DNA from: Cryptomeria japonica
Lineage: Eukaryota > Streptophyta > Pinopsida > Cupressales > Cupressaceae
Length of the DNA stretch: 64,000 bases
NCBI RefSeq assembly: GCF_030272615.1
Contig: NC_081410.1
Span: forward strand, 225,111,415 to 225,175,414
Direction: 5' to 3'
Made by a program: the position numbers and the translations under genes. The notes under the pieces were generated by a model that was not told the origin of the DNA, searched no databases, and worked only from the letters and a program-made list of their open reading frames with translations. Of this stretch, positions 33,683 to 44,970 are shown piece after piece (position 1 is the stretch's first letter; each line of letters starts with the position of its first letter).

Positions 33683-34735
33683 TGTAATATCCCTTTCCAC
33701 GGAGTAGTGAGAATGACTTGTTTAGCCTGTTTAATTCTCGTAGGCTAATTTTAGGATATCAAGAAATAAATTTAATTAATTAATTAAAGTTGTTCAATGA
33801 AGTAAATTTTATGGATAGATTTACTTAAATTAATTTAATAAAGTGACTTCAGTGAAAATTAAAAGGAAATATAAAAGGTCACTTTATTAATGTGCTTTAA
33901 TGAATATTTTAAGCAGGAACTCGAAAAGACTTCCAAATATTCCAAGGGAAATTATAAAAAGAGGAACTGGGAGCTCATCATTTTGCTTGTTCTTGCTTAT
34001 TTTTTCTCTATTGAGGATTTGGAGCTTCTTGTGGAGTAAAACCCTAGGACAAAAACCCTAAGGGAATTGGTTTCGGTGGTGAGAGATCTACCCTAGCCAA
34101 TTGCAGGTGGAATCACTTAGGCTTCTTGTAGGAGCATAAACAAAGGAAGATAAAATAATTTGTGAAGTCTTGCAAGCAAGACAAGCTATTGATGAAGATT
34201 GTTGTATTGATTTCTTGCATTACAGGAGAGGTTGGATGCCATATCTGGATAGGCATTTGTTTGGGTGATGGAAATAAATAAAGATGAGTGACTAGGGCTT
34301 GCCAGTTGGACGCCAAAATTTGATATTACATTTTGTGGAGTTAGGTGTTGAAGTTTATGACAGGTTGGACTGAGTTTAGACTCCCAACTTCTACTTGCCA
34401 ATCATCCCTTTGCTAGGTGCGACTTCCCATGCCAGCTGTGGATCTTTCTTGACAGCCGCCCCTCTTATATTTAGGCATTTGGAATCTACAGTAGAGAAAT
34501 CACTCATTGGAGGTAGTGAGTCAGAGTTTGCAGTGCTGAAGGCTAGTATTTGATATCAACTTGTGGGTCAACCAGCTGTATCTTGGGTCATAGGGTTCTG
34601 TTTTGACTGAAGTTTGTTCGATAATTCATTATAGACTGTTGGTACAAATTACAAACTGTTTATCTTTGGGGAAAAGGTCAGAAATCTGTCTCTATCTTTG
34701 TATTTTTTTGTAATAGCAAAGCTAATAAAGAAATC
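33683..34735 (+). mobile_element. LTR of TGTAATATCC type (right end uncertain)
   Basis: It begins TGTAATATCCCTTTCC and shares GTAGGCTAA and AATAAAGTGAC phrases with the opposite-oriented LTR ending at 44957. It contains AATTAATTAATT stretches typical of such LTRs and an AATAAAG polyadenylation-like signal near 34725. No internal domain is attached. The right boundary is a guess. Confidence 0.5.
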
Positions 34736-35660
34736 CATTGAATTCGAGTCTATCAATGTTGAATGATCTTCAATATATTCATGTATTTTAAATTAATGAG
34801 TATGTTACAATGCATTTCACTTTTAATTTCTTTGGAGCATAGTTAGAATGGGATTCAAATAGAAACCTTCACACTTACATGCATGCAAACTTCTTGACAA
34901 AATACTCATTGGAAAAGGTGGAAAAATTGGGTGAAAATTGGTAAGGGTCTTTACACAACATTAAAAGAAAAGTCCCCTACCTTATCATCTTCGTAGAAGA
35001 CTTAGCTTTCTTACAAGACAAAGAATCTTCACTCTCTCCGAGTAGCTTCCCCTTCATAGTCTCGATTTCCTCCAATCTCTGGGAATTTAAGGTACTGATA
35101 ATCTGATTGCCTTTGATTCCCCTTTCCTTCATCCCCCCAACCTTTTCCTTATCCTTATTATCTTCCAAGATCAAAACAACCTTGTCATTCCTACCCTACT
35201 CCTACGACTAGAGTCCACCTAATTATCCAAGGGGATTGTAATTGTGAAAGATTTTGGGACAGGATCCTCCTTTCCCTAAAAAGGTTCGAAGGGGCCAACA
35301 TCGTGGATTCCACAAACTCATCCTTTGTAGAAGGTTCCTTGGGTGCCACTTTGGCCTTGGAGAATTGATAAAGTAGGAAATCAAGCCTTAGTGTAGCTGC
35401 ATTTTAGCCTTATAAAGCCATAAAACAACAACAAAAATATCCAATGACATAAGCAAGTAAGATGGAAAGCTAACCATCCTCTTGTGTTTGAAATGGTTGA
35501 GTCTAGTCAAATGATAGGAAAAAATGCATTTGCATTTGCATTCAAGACTCGTATTCTATTAGTTGAATATTTACCCAAGGTTTGTGTAGGGACTGCCTTA
35601 GATAGCTTGCATGAAATCTCACAAGCTTCTCCTTTCCTCTCAAGGAACTTTCCATTTCTT
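34736..35660. other. Spacer
   Basis: Contains a 65-codon minus-strand frame at 34977-35174 (MILEDNKDKEKVGGMKERG), charged and with no recognised motif, perhaps a retroelement scrap. Nothing else is visible up to the copia LTR. Confidence 0.4.
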
Positions 35661-36525
35661 TGTTGGGATTAAGGTGTCTCAACCTTTGGTAAGTCCTAGC
35701 ATTATTTTATGGTGATTATTTAATTATTTATTCCAAAGTTTATTGCCTACATAAGTTGTGTCACTTTGTGGGACCTACCAATGAGGTGGCATCCTACATG
35801 GTAGGTGATGTGTACAACTTGTAAGCTAAAATGGTGGAAGTAGGCATCCAACTTGGTGGACATCATGTAGCATGATTTGTGGAGTTTGTCATAAGATATA
35901 AGTTGATCTATGACTGATTATGACAATGTTAGAGTCAATTATGACCTATTGATGATAGATTATGACATGTTGGCCCCATTTTGCGTAGCCTCTTATGCAT
36001 GCATGCAGTGCATTGCATGTCTAGGAGGGCTTTGGCATGCAAGGAGGTATTCGAGAAATAAGTGGAGATGACACAACTTCATGCAGCCTGTCACATATTG
36101 CCATGTATCCTATGGCATCCATTTTGTTTAGAGCATTATAAATGCAAGTATTGGAGATGGAATTGGATAGGTTGATTATTTGCAGGTATCCTTATGTTGC
36201 CAAATTGATTCTAGGCTATCAACATTGTTTATACTCTTGAAAGAAGCTTGTACTGCAAGTGTGTTTTAACCAGTTTTGTTTATAGTAATACATTGCTAGG
36301 CTTTTGGAGTATGGGGTTTTGTCTTGATAGGGTTTTCTCCACGTATATTTGGTGTTGTGTTTTATAATTTTATTTGTGCATCTATGATGTTATTTTCTAA
36401 ATTACCTATTATGTGCATCTTCTCCATAGTAACTGAATAAGGGTTTGAAAGTTAGAAAATTTTGCACATTCTCTCCTCTTAGATTCATATAGGAATCTTT
36501 TTCGCATATCCGACTTCCTTTCAGG
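35661..36525 (+). repeat. 5' LTR of the copia element
   Basis: About 865 bp. It has a TATA box ATTATAAATG (36135-36144) and ends before TGGTATCA (36526), the decayed primer-binding site whose full form would be TGGTATCAGAGC. Confidence 0.75.
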
Positions 36526-36550
36526 TGGTATCAAATTTTGGCTAGCTTTT

Positions 36551-36726
36551 TTTTTTAAGAGGGGTAAACGCTTTTGACTCGAAGCCATGAATTAGTGAGG
36601 TCACAAACAGGGAGCCTCATCCCCATTGAAATTCAACAATAGCACCCCAGCGGGGTTTGAAATTTGATGGCAAGAAGAACAACAACATAACTTAACCATC
36701 ACAGCATGCCAACGTTAGCATAGCCT
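36551..36726 (-). mobile_element. tRNA-derived SINE in the copia leader
   Basis: A 176-bp insert is flanked by GGCTAGCTTTT (36540-36550) and GGCTAACTTTT (36727-36737), an 11-bp target duplication with one mismatch. The plus strand begins with a T run, i.e. an A tail on the minus strand. Toward its 5' end, minus-strand GATGGTTAAGTTATG resembles an A box and ATTTCAAACCCCG a B box. Confidence 0.72.
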
Positions 36727-36827
36727 GGCTAACTTTTGATTCTAGTTGTGAGTAGAGGATTTTTTGTACTAATCTCTTTGAGTGGGAGCTTGTTGTTGAG
36801 ATTTTTTCGTAACATTGTTGCAAGGTG

Positions 36828-37410
36828 ATGGCGAGCACATCTGCACATCTGGTAGAATCAAGATTGAGAAATCAAGCAACTTTGAGCTATGGAAAGAAGA
36901 CATGCTGGTCGACCATGATCAATGGTTGGCTATATCTGGAACCAAACCATCAAGCATGAAATGAGAAAACTGGGATCTAATGGATTAGAAGGCTAAGGGT
37001 CTGCTAAGAATTTCTTTGGGTGAGTCTGTGCTCCTAAATGTCCATAAAGAGAAGATTGTTGAAAACCTTTGGAAGAAACTTGCTCAAATTTATTAGCCTA
37101 AATCCTAATAAATAAGTTGTTCCTACAAAAGATGTATTCGTTGAGGATGGAGGAAGGAAGATTTGTTGTAGATCATCTAAATGCATTTAATATGCTTGTT
37201 GCCCAGTTGAACTCTGTTGATGTAAAGATAGAGAAGGATCATTGCATGAATTTGTCGTGTTCAGTACTGAATTCATGGGACCACCTTGCCATAGCCATTG
37301 GAAGTACCATTACCACCTTCAAGATGGATGAAGTGGTTGCATTGTTACTATTTGAAGAGATGCAGAGAAAATATTCTGAATCGAATAAGGAGGCTCTTAC
37401 AATATGAGGA
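36828..37410 (+). pseudogene. Copia gag remnant
   Basis: Beginning near ATGGCGAGC at 36828, fragments in shifting frames read NFELWKEDM and KFLQKMYSLRMEEGRFVVDH, then LNAFNMLVAQL, typical of the copia capsid (UBN2-like) region. The last 96 codons (37117-37407) are open; upstream parts have many stops. Confidence 0.8.
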
Positions 37411-37413
37411 AGG

Positions 37414-37896
37414 ATGAAAGAAAAAGGCAAGAAGAAGAATGCAAAGCAAGAAAAGTCAGAATCCAAATCCTGTGGGAGATCTAGGTCTCGTAGTAAGAAC
37501 AAGGCAAAATATTGGAATTGTGGCGAATCTGATCATTTTCACAAAGAGTGTAAGAAGGAGAAGAAGAAGCAAAAGAAGAATTTCTCTAATTTTGATTTTG
37601 ATAAATCCTTTCAAGATAATGTAGATGTCTTCGCCACTGGCTTGGCAACACATGCATCACACAATGTGTGGTTGATAGACTTGGGTGCTTCTTTTCACAT
37701 GACCTCACATCGAGATTGGTTCTCTAAGTATGAAAGTTATGATCGTGGGAAGGAGCATCTGTGTGATGATTCTCACATGAAGATTATTGGCCGTGGAAGA
37801 GTCAATATTAGATTCCTAGATGGTAGATTAAGGGTATCAACAATGTTTGACATCTCCCTAGTTTGGCAAAGAACCTTCTTTCTAAAAGTAAATTGA
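37414..37896 (+). pseudogene. Copia zinc knuckle and protease remnant
   Basis: 160 open codons. A basic run is followed by KYWNCGESDHFHKECKKEKK, a CCHC knuckle with its first Cys replaced by Tyr. Then comes NVWLIDLGASFHMTSHRDWF, where the protease D-S-G triad is D-L-G. Both changes fit single C/G transitions and would inactivate the proteins. Confidence 0.85.
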
Positions 37897-38159
37897 ATGA
37901 TGTGGGTGTGCATGTTGTCTTCTCAAATGAGGATGCAAGAGGACAAGAAGAGCTATGGGCCTTGCTAAGGGTGTTTGGCACTTTGTTTCAGCCAGATGAT
38001 GCACGGTTCAATGCTATAGTTCTTTTGTTAAAACAAAGAAAATAACTTTTGAGTCATCATCATCACCATTGGAACCAATAGCAAAGAAGAGTGTTGTATC
38101 TACTTCCAATAGTCATGCTTTCTAGTTACCTAAGGGTGCTTATGCTTTAGAGATGAAGC

Positions 38160-39003
38160 TGCCTATAGGGAAGACAATGCTTTGGCACCAAAGACTTGGC
38201 CACATTGGTGAAAAGGGTTTTGAGAAACCTAAAAAATAAATGCCTTGTTGAGGGGCTTGATGATTGTAATCTCGAGTTCAATTTATGGAAAGCAAAATTT
38301 AGTTTCATCATAGTTCTCATAGACCTTCCGAAGTTTTGGATTGTGCATTTTGATGTGTTTGGTCTTGTAAATGTTCCTTCATTATCCAAATCCGTGTATT
38401 TTGTTCCATTTATTGATGACTATAATAGGACATTTGTTTATTTTCTCAAGAGTAAATCTGAAGTTTTCAATCAGTTTAAGTAATTCAAAGTCTTGGTAGA
38501 AAATCAGATTAGTAGAAAGATTGAGTGTTTGAGGATTGACAACAATGGTGAGTTTTGTTTTGCAGATTTTGACAAGTTCTATATAGAGCACAGGATTGAG
38601 AGACATAAGACAACTCCATATACACCTCAACATATTGAAGTTGTGGAGAGGATGAATAGGACTTTGATGTAGAGGGCTAGGAGTATGATAAGGCTGGCCT
38701 TGAATGGGAGTTTTGGGCTGAAGTTGTTGCCATTGTGTGCTATTTGGTTAACAGATCTCCTATATCAGCTCTTGTTGAGAAGACACCTATGGAGGTGTGA
38801 TCAGGCAAGAAGCCCTTTTTGAGACATCTACATGTGTTTTCTTATGAGGCATATGCTCATGTATCGAGGGAGAAGAGGTCCAAGTTGAAGAACAAGGCTA
38901 TTAAATGTATCTTCATTGGTTATGGTGTTGGTGTGAAAGGGTACAAGCTTTGGGATCCAATGGCAAGAAAGATTCACAACATATGAAGTGTTATCTTCAA
39001 AGC
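38160..39003 (+). pseudogene. Copia integrase remnant
   Basis: Segments across frames are MLWHQRLGHIGEKGF (zinc-binding region), DVFGLVNVPSLSKSVYF and FIDDYNRTFVYFLKSKSEVF, RIDNNGEF (second Asp), TPYTPQHIEVVERMNRTLM (Glu) and a later GVKGYKLWDP. Several in-frame stops are present. The coding line breaks at about 39003, where an insert begins. Confidence 0.82.
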
Positions 39004-40910
39004 AAGGTTATCGGGAGACGAGGGTACTTGGAGACTCCGTAGACTGGTATCGGTATTGGTACAACTAATTTTCCTTTGAAAGGGTACAAGCTTTGGGAAC
39101 CAATTTTGGGTCAATTTTTTTAAATATAATTTAATAATTTCCAAAACATATCATGACAAAGAACTTTGAAAACAAAAACAGTGGTAAAGTTTAACATTAA
39201 CTTTAAAATTGAACAAAAGTTAAAATTAAAATTGCTTATATTGTTGATACCATAGCCAATCTAAATTGTTTAGTGAAAGTAAGGTAATATAGATGTTGAG
39301 CACACTCAATATCGTCAGCTAAATAGTAAAGGCAATTTCTCTTTAGACTATTACAATGATAAGTGTTGATCTCTAAAATTGCTTCTAGAAAAACAACCTT
39401 ATGGGAAACTCCGTGATGGGGAACCTGCGCGTTTTCACTGTGTAACCTTTGGGATTTTAGAAGTCGGCTCTTCATTCAGTGGGAGGGAAAAGGGTAAGAA
39501 GGAACATAAAAAACAAATCTAATCTAAGGTGAAAGCCTGAGAGGATAATTTTTCAAATAAATGGCATAGAGAACTTCATATACATGTAATTCTAAGGCCC
39601 ATTCAACAATCTACATGCCTCAACATACCTCAAGATACATTTAAAGATTCTTTAAATGAAGTGGTGCATATATAAGAACATCTACCAAAAGAAAGAGTTT
39701 ATAACACGATTCAACTAGTAGAGTTCAAGCATACATTACTAGAGAAGACTGAAATTCGAAAATGCACGAAAACTATCAATGCACGCTGAATGAAATAGTC
39801 ACAAAGGCCCGAGGCACAATTTGATTGCTTTAATTCAAGAGTACAAAAATAACTTTGAGGCTAGAATTCCTGCCTAGGAAACTTTTCTGTGTTTCTTAGA
39901 GAAAATAAAAGTTCAGAACCCTTGATTATACAAAAAATCCTCTACTTATAGAGGAAAGCTTAACCACCCACTACCAGAAACAAGAACTAATCATGACAAT
40001 AGACCAGCCGACATTCTGTCCTCATCTTGCGCATTCATCAAATACTGTGAAAGTGATGACCGCTCTGGCCTTTGCACAGACAGGCATACCTTTATGTTAA
40101 TTGGATTAGAAAAAGCATCCTCACTGTTCCCCTGCAACAAACTCCTTGGAGTTATTTGGAACGAAGCCCCAAAATTGGTTCGCAGCTAATCATTTTATCA
40201 TCCACCTCATAAGAAACGCCTTGCTTTTGAAGAAACGAATGAGCGTGGAGGTTACTAGAGCCTGCTCTGGATGGACACGTGGCAACAGGATGGGGAGTCT
40301 CACCTTTCAACAAAACTGTGACCCAAAAGGTCTCACAAGGTTGCCACATGTATTTCAAAATGCCCCCCGCTTAAAAGTGAGCAAGTCCTCGCAGGAGAAA
40401 AGAAATGACGCCATGCGGCACTCGGGCGGGGCTTCGCAGCCAAAGGAAAATGAAGCCATCGAAAAAGCGTGTCGTGCCAACACGTGGCAAGCGCGCATGA
40501 GCTACAACTTGAAACACCCTGAGCAAGGAGAAAACATACTTAGACCCAAAAAGAAAAAGGGGAAAACTCTGCGGATGCAACATGAATTAAAATTCACAAT
40601 AAGTAATCAGTCCTCTCAAAAAGTCTACACTGTCAATATATCCGATCACTATAACTTTGCATGGTTTTTTGTCTTCCTACGAAACACTTTCCTTATTGGT
40701 CATTTCCCTACGACTTTGCTTTGCTGCAAGCTTATCTTATTTATTTGCTTTATTTTTTGCCTTTTTATTGCATTTTGACCTAAGTTTTCTAGGAGGAGAC
40801 ATCAATTTTTGGTCAGGAGACTTCGGAGACAGCAGGAGACGGCAGCCAAAAGCACCCTATGCATCAAGAAGTTTCTAGAGACGCGTGTCTCCAGGGGTAG
40901 GTGACGGGTC
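39004..40910. mobile_element. Insert of unknown type inside the copia element
   Basis: About 1.9 kb separates the copia integrase from the linker that resumes near 40920. Its ends are loosely inverted: CGGGAGACGAGGGTAC at the left and, reverse-complemented, CAAGAGACCCGTCACC at the right, both followed inward by GGAGAC. The flanks AAGGTTAT and GTAACTAT could be a decayed 8-bp duplication, which would make it hAT-like. A 210-codon frame at 40146-40778 has no recognisable motif and a hydrophobic end; I treat it as chance. Confidence 0.45.
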
Positions 40911-40985
40911 TCTTGGTAACTATGATTCAAATAGATGAAACCTTTTTCCACCATTTTGTAACCTACAAAAGAACAAAAGAAAGAT

Positions 40986-42000
40986 GTGGTTCAACTTCCT
41001 CTTGATCCTAAGAAAGTTGAACTAGAAGCCCAAAATGGACCTAATGATGAGGGCTCTAACAACTCTGAAAGATCAAAAGAAGAACCTCAACCTCAACCTT
41101 TAAGGAGGTCCACTTGTAATAGGCGACAACTTGAAAGGTTTAGTTATTCATTGTTAGATTCTAATTGAATTTTCGCTTTGATTGCTAATGTTGATGAGCC
41201 AAGGATTGTGCAAGAGGTAATGGGTATGAGTGATGCAGATTCTTGGATGAAACTCACAAATGTAGAGACAACTACATTGAAGAAAAATATCACATGGAAT
41301 CTGATACCCTTGCCTAAAGGACATAAACCCATAGAAGAAGCTGATCCTAATGGTAGTGTTGAGAAGCATAATGCAAGGTTGGCCATGAAGGGTTATTCAC
41401 AGATGAAGGGAATCGATTATGGTGAGATATTCTCTCCCATCGCAAAGTTGACATCCATTCAAATTTTTGTTATAACTAGCAGCAACATATGATCTAGAAG
41501 TAGAGAAAATGGATGTGAATATAGCTTTCCTTCATTGTGACTTGGAGGAAGAAATATATTTGTCACAACCTAAGTAGTACGTTATTACTTTGCAAGTTAA
41601 AAGCCTTTGTATGGTCTTGAGAAATCTCTTAGGATGTGGCACTAGAAATTTGACACCTTTGTATTGAGTTTGGGGTTTCCAAGATCTAAATTTGATCCTT
41701 ATGTTTAGTGCAAAACTGATAATGATTGCATTCTCATTATTGCATTGTACATAGATGATATATTGTTTATTTGGAAAGGTAAAAAATTGATTTTACATTT
41801 GTAGTCTCAGCTGTTAGGACAATTCAAAATAAAGGATTTAGGTGCAACAAGGTATATCTTGGGAATAGAGATCAAAAGAGACAAAGCTAGTAGAAAGCTT
41901 TGGTTAAGCCAATGTAAGTATTTAAATTTAATGTTGGAGAGATTCAGCATGGTATCTTGTAGAAAATTAGTTGTTCCTATGTTATAGGGAACACAACTTT
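40986..42000 (+). pseudogene. Copia reverse transcriptase remnant
   Basis: It starts with the linker PQPLRRSTCNRRQLERFSY, then MKLTNVETTTLKKNITWNLI, KHNARLAMKGYSQMKGIDYG, EIFSPIAKLTSI, the catalytic LYIDDILF near 41748, and FKIKDLGATRYILGIEIKRD. Frames shift repeatedly and many codons are stops. Confidence 0.85.
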
Positions 42001-42230
42001 TTGTGGAGGATTGTCCAAAGTCTCCTTCAGAAATGGAGTACATGACCAAATTACCCTATGCTAGTGCTATTGACAGTTTGATGTATGTTATCATCTATAT
42101 GAGGGTAGACATGCTTAAGCAGTGGGAGTCCTGAGTTAGTTTATGCCATATCTTTGATAGGTACGTTGCGATACAGTTAATAGAGTGTTCAAATATTTGA
42201 GGGGTACTTCCAAGTATTCCTTGTGTTTTC

Positions 42231-42760
42231 ATGGTTATCCTTCTAGACTTGGGCATTCAATGTGTATTCGTGAATATGTTGGATTTAGATTGGGCAAGTG
42301 ACATTAACAACATAAGACCCACCAATAGATATGTATTCAAGATGTTTGATGGTGCCATCAATTGCATTAATAAGCAACAAGTTGTACTCACTTTTTCCAT
42401 GACAAAAGCAAAGTACATGGCAGCTACTGATGCTTGAAAGGAAACCATTTGGCTTAAGAGGTTGTGTTCAAATGTTGGGCTTGATGCAGGGATGATTACC
42501 ATCTATTGTGATAATTAGAGTGCCATTTTCTTGGCAAAGAATCCTACTTTGTATGCTAGAACAAAGCACATTAATGTTTAGTTTCATTTTGTTCGTGATA
42601 TGGTGGAAGATGGAAAGGTGAAATCAGAGAAAGTTGACACTTTGATGAATGTTGTAGATGCATTGACAAAGCTAGTGAGCATAGAGAAGTTCAAGTGGTG
42701 TTCCAATTATATGGGCTGCCCTAAGCAGTTCATGTTGTTTTTCCTCTTGAAACGTCTTTG
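42231..42760 (+). pseudogene. Copia RNase H remnant and polypurine tract
   Basis: VVLTFSMTKAKYMAATDA, CDN-stop-SAIFLAKNPTLYA and RTKHINV-stop-FHFVRDMV follow the copia RNase H pattern. Stops lie where related proteins have Gln (CDNQ) and Arg. AAGTGGGAGAA just before the right LTR (42762-42773) is the polypurine tract. Confidence 0.82.
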
Positions 42761-42773
42761 ACAAGTGGGAGAA

Positions 42774-42855
42774 CGTTGGGATTAAGGCGTCTTCAACCTT
42801 TGCAAGTCTTGGCATTATTTTATAGGAATTATTTAATAATTTATTCCAAAGTAAT
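42774..42855 (+). repeat. Truncated 3' LTR of the copia element
   Basis: It matches the first 80 bp of the 35661 LTR up to TTTATTCCAAAGT and then diverges abruptly. Confidence 0.8.
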
Positions 42856-42958
42856 TAGTTTTTTCTTGAATTAACATTTCAATACCTTAAGCTTCATATG
42901 CTGTTACATGTAATTGATTATTTCTTGAAATAACATTCCAATTCCACTCATTTCAAGG

Positions 42959-43090
42959 TTGATGAGGAGGTTTTGAGTTGTCTCTATTTGGCTGTAGAGT
43001 GGATGAAAGCAAATTCTCAACATAAAGCAACAATTATCTTCAAGATTGAAATCATTAGATTTGCTCAAGGGAACCTTTTTATGTGAGATA
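42959..43090 (+). other. Weak candidate exon
   Basis: After ATTTCAAG, an open phase reads VDEEVLSCLYLAVEWMKANS then QHKATIIFKIE, and it ends at a TGA near 43085. No convincing donor site is visible. If joined to the stretch at 32397-32464 the phase would match. This is speculative. Confidence 0.18.
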
Positions 43091-43900
43091 TATATAAGCC
43101 AAATTCAATGACTTTGCAGCTAGGTAAAATTGGCAAAAGGTCATGCTTCAATATTTCTAATGTTAATCATGAAAATGAATTTATAATTTTAGCAGCATGT
43201 AGGCATAAAATTACTAATGGATAACATCTAAGTGCAGAAAGCAAGATAACTACAATGGATAATTTACTTGAAGTTTGTTCTCAAAATAAATTGCTTGCAA
43301 GATTAGCAATCTCTAAATACAAAATTATCCAAAATAATTATCTGAAAAAGGAAATCTATAAATGAATTTCATTTAAAAACAGTATAATTGAAACCTTATC
43401 TCTAGGAACCTATTAACAACAATCCTCCAAAAATATCCATATCAAAAAATAGCTATTTTGGAATGTTGTTTTCTCTAGTGATTGGCACATCAATAACTTG
43501 CTCTTTTGAATATTATTAAATATAGAAATGATACTTGTGATTAGGGACACTTTGAGCAACGATTATCTTTTCATTGCAATAATTTGTTCTTTCAGGACAT
43601 TTGTAAGAACCCTGCTGGTTCTAACTTCTTTGACAAACTATTGCTGGTTCATTTTGGTGTTTTTCAAGGGTTTTAGATAATTAAAACAAAAAAATAACAC
43701 TTTTGCCAGGCAAGAAATGCACATAAAACTGAACTGGAAAAGAATTGAGAGCAACTGCAACTATATTATGAATAAGATAACTGCTACAATAATTCCTATT
43801 GCTAATAGCATACCCGTAGGTCGTTAGCTTATTTAAAATTAAGAAATTGGGTGTTTGCCAGCCAAAACTAGGAAACCGACCAAAATGGACGGACAAGACT
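43091..43900. other. Spacer
   Basis: AT-rich non-coding sequence, nothing supported. Confidence 0.45.
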
Positions 43901-44957
43901 GAAATGCAATTTCTCTGAGCCAGAATGTAGTCACATCAACCTGTTAGGGCTAGGCGTTGGGAAAGGTATCTTCAAACTGCAGGAAAGGGAGGCGTTTCAG
44001 CGTCCAACCAAAAATGCCCTGTCTGGAACCCCATGTGCCAAGCTGAAATAGTATGGCCAGCAAATAACTTGTACGGCTGGTTATTGGAATTGTAAAATGC
44101 TGCTAATGAGGCTTCTAACCTATAATGCCTCCTTCCTTATTCAAAATCTACAAATAACTGAATCAATTAACCTCTGATGAAGCACATGAAGACTCCTGAA
44201 TGAAGCCCTTCCAATCTACAATAATTCAGCTAAACTTTCATAGCCTCAGAATCACAGATCCATGAAGAATGAACGTTCTTCAATAGCAAACCCTCTGAAA
44301 CTCCTGTCTCAGAAAATCCACAGAGCAAAGCAAAGCAATTTCAAATAATCAATAATAATGAATTTGAATTGCTAATTCTCCTTATAACTCCAAAAAGAAC
44401 AACTTCCCAAAAGCCATGCCCAAATCATAATTAAATACATTTAAATGTATTTAATTCATCTCCATAGTTATATTCACCTTGGGTGCACAATTCATTTAAG
44501 TGGCTTTTTAAAAGTTACTTTATAAAATTTAAGTGACTTGTAATTTAATAAAGTCACTTTATAATATTTAAGTGGCATTAATTTTAATAAAGTCACTTTA
44601 TGACTTTATAATATCCATATAAGTTAATTAAATAACTTGTCCACTAAAATATTAATATCTCCCTCAGCATTCAGTCTTTTGACGTGCCGTCAGAAGCTGG
44701 GGTCAACACTGAATAACCCCCATGTGTCTAGGTGCTCTGACTAAAAATATCACAACTACCAAATTGACTTACTATAAATAGTGAGTCTCTCAACTAAGCC
44801 CATACACTGATTGCAAAGGCCCTGGAAATGAAACCAAGACTAAACTGAACAAGTGGAACTGCCACTAAGACTCTCTATCCCGAATGTTAGCCTACAAGAG
44901 TCCAAATAATAGGCTAATCCCTCGAACTCTGATGCTCACGAAAACGGGGACATTACA
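43901..44957 (-). mobile_element. LTR of TGTAATGTCC type, minus orientation (left end uncertain)
   Basis: On the minus strand it starts TGTAATGTCCCCGTTTTCGT at 44957 and contains GTAGGCTAAC and repeated AAAGTGACTT phrases, like the plus-strand LTR at 33683. The inner boundary is not defined. It lies opposite in orientation to the 33683 LTR, so the two are not the ends of one element. Confidence 0.5.
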
Positions 44958-44970
44958 ACATTCACTTTCC

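Larger units (their letters stand above)
35661..42855 (+). mobile_element. Ty1/copia LTR retrotransposon, decayed
   Basis: A left LTR starting TGTTGGGATTAAGGTGTCTC at 35661 matches CGTTGGGATTAAGGCGTCTT at 42774. Between them, on the plus strand, are gag, protease, integrase, reverse transcriptase and RNase H in the copia order. All are full of stops and frameshifts. A SINE sits in the leader and an unrelated insert of about 1.9 kb lies between integrase and reverse transcriptase. The right LTR is cut to about 80 bp, so no target duplication can be checked. Confidence 0.88.

Noticed and set aside
40146-40778. 210-codon open frame as a gene
   Set aside because: No recognisable motif, low-complexity hydrophobic end, and it lies inside an insert of unknown type within a dead copia element.
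33683-44957. TGTAATATCC and TGTAATGTCC LTRs as the two ends of one element
   Set aside because: They face in opposite directions and differ considerably, so they belong to separate insertions.
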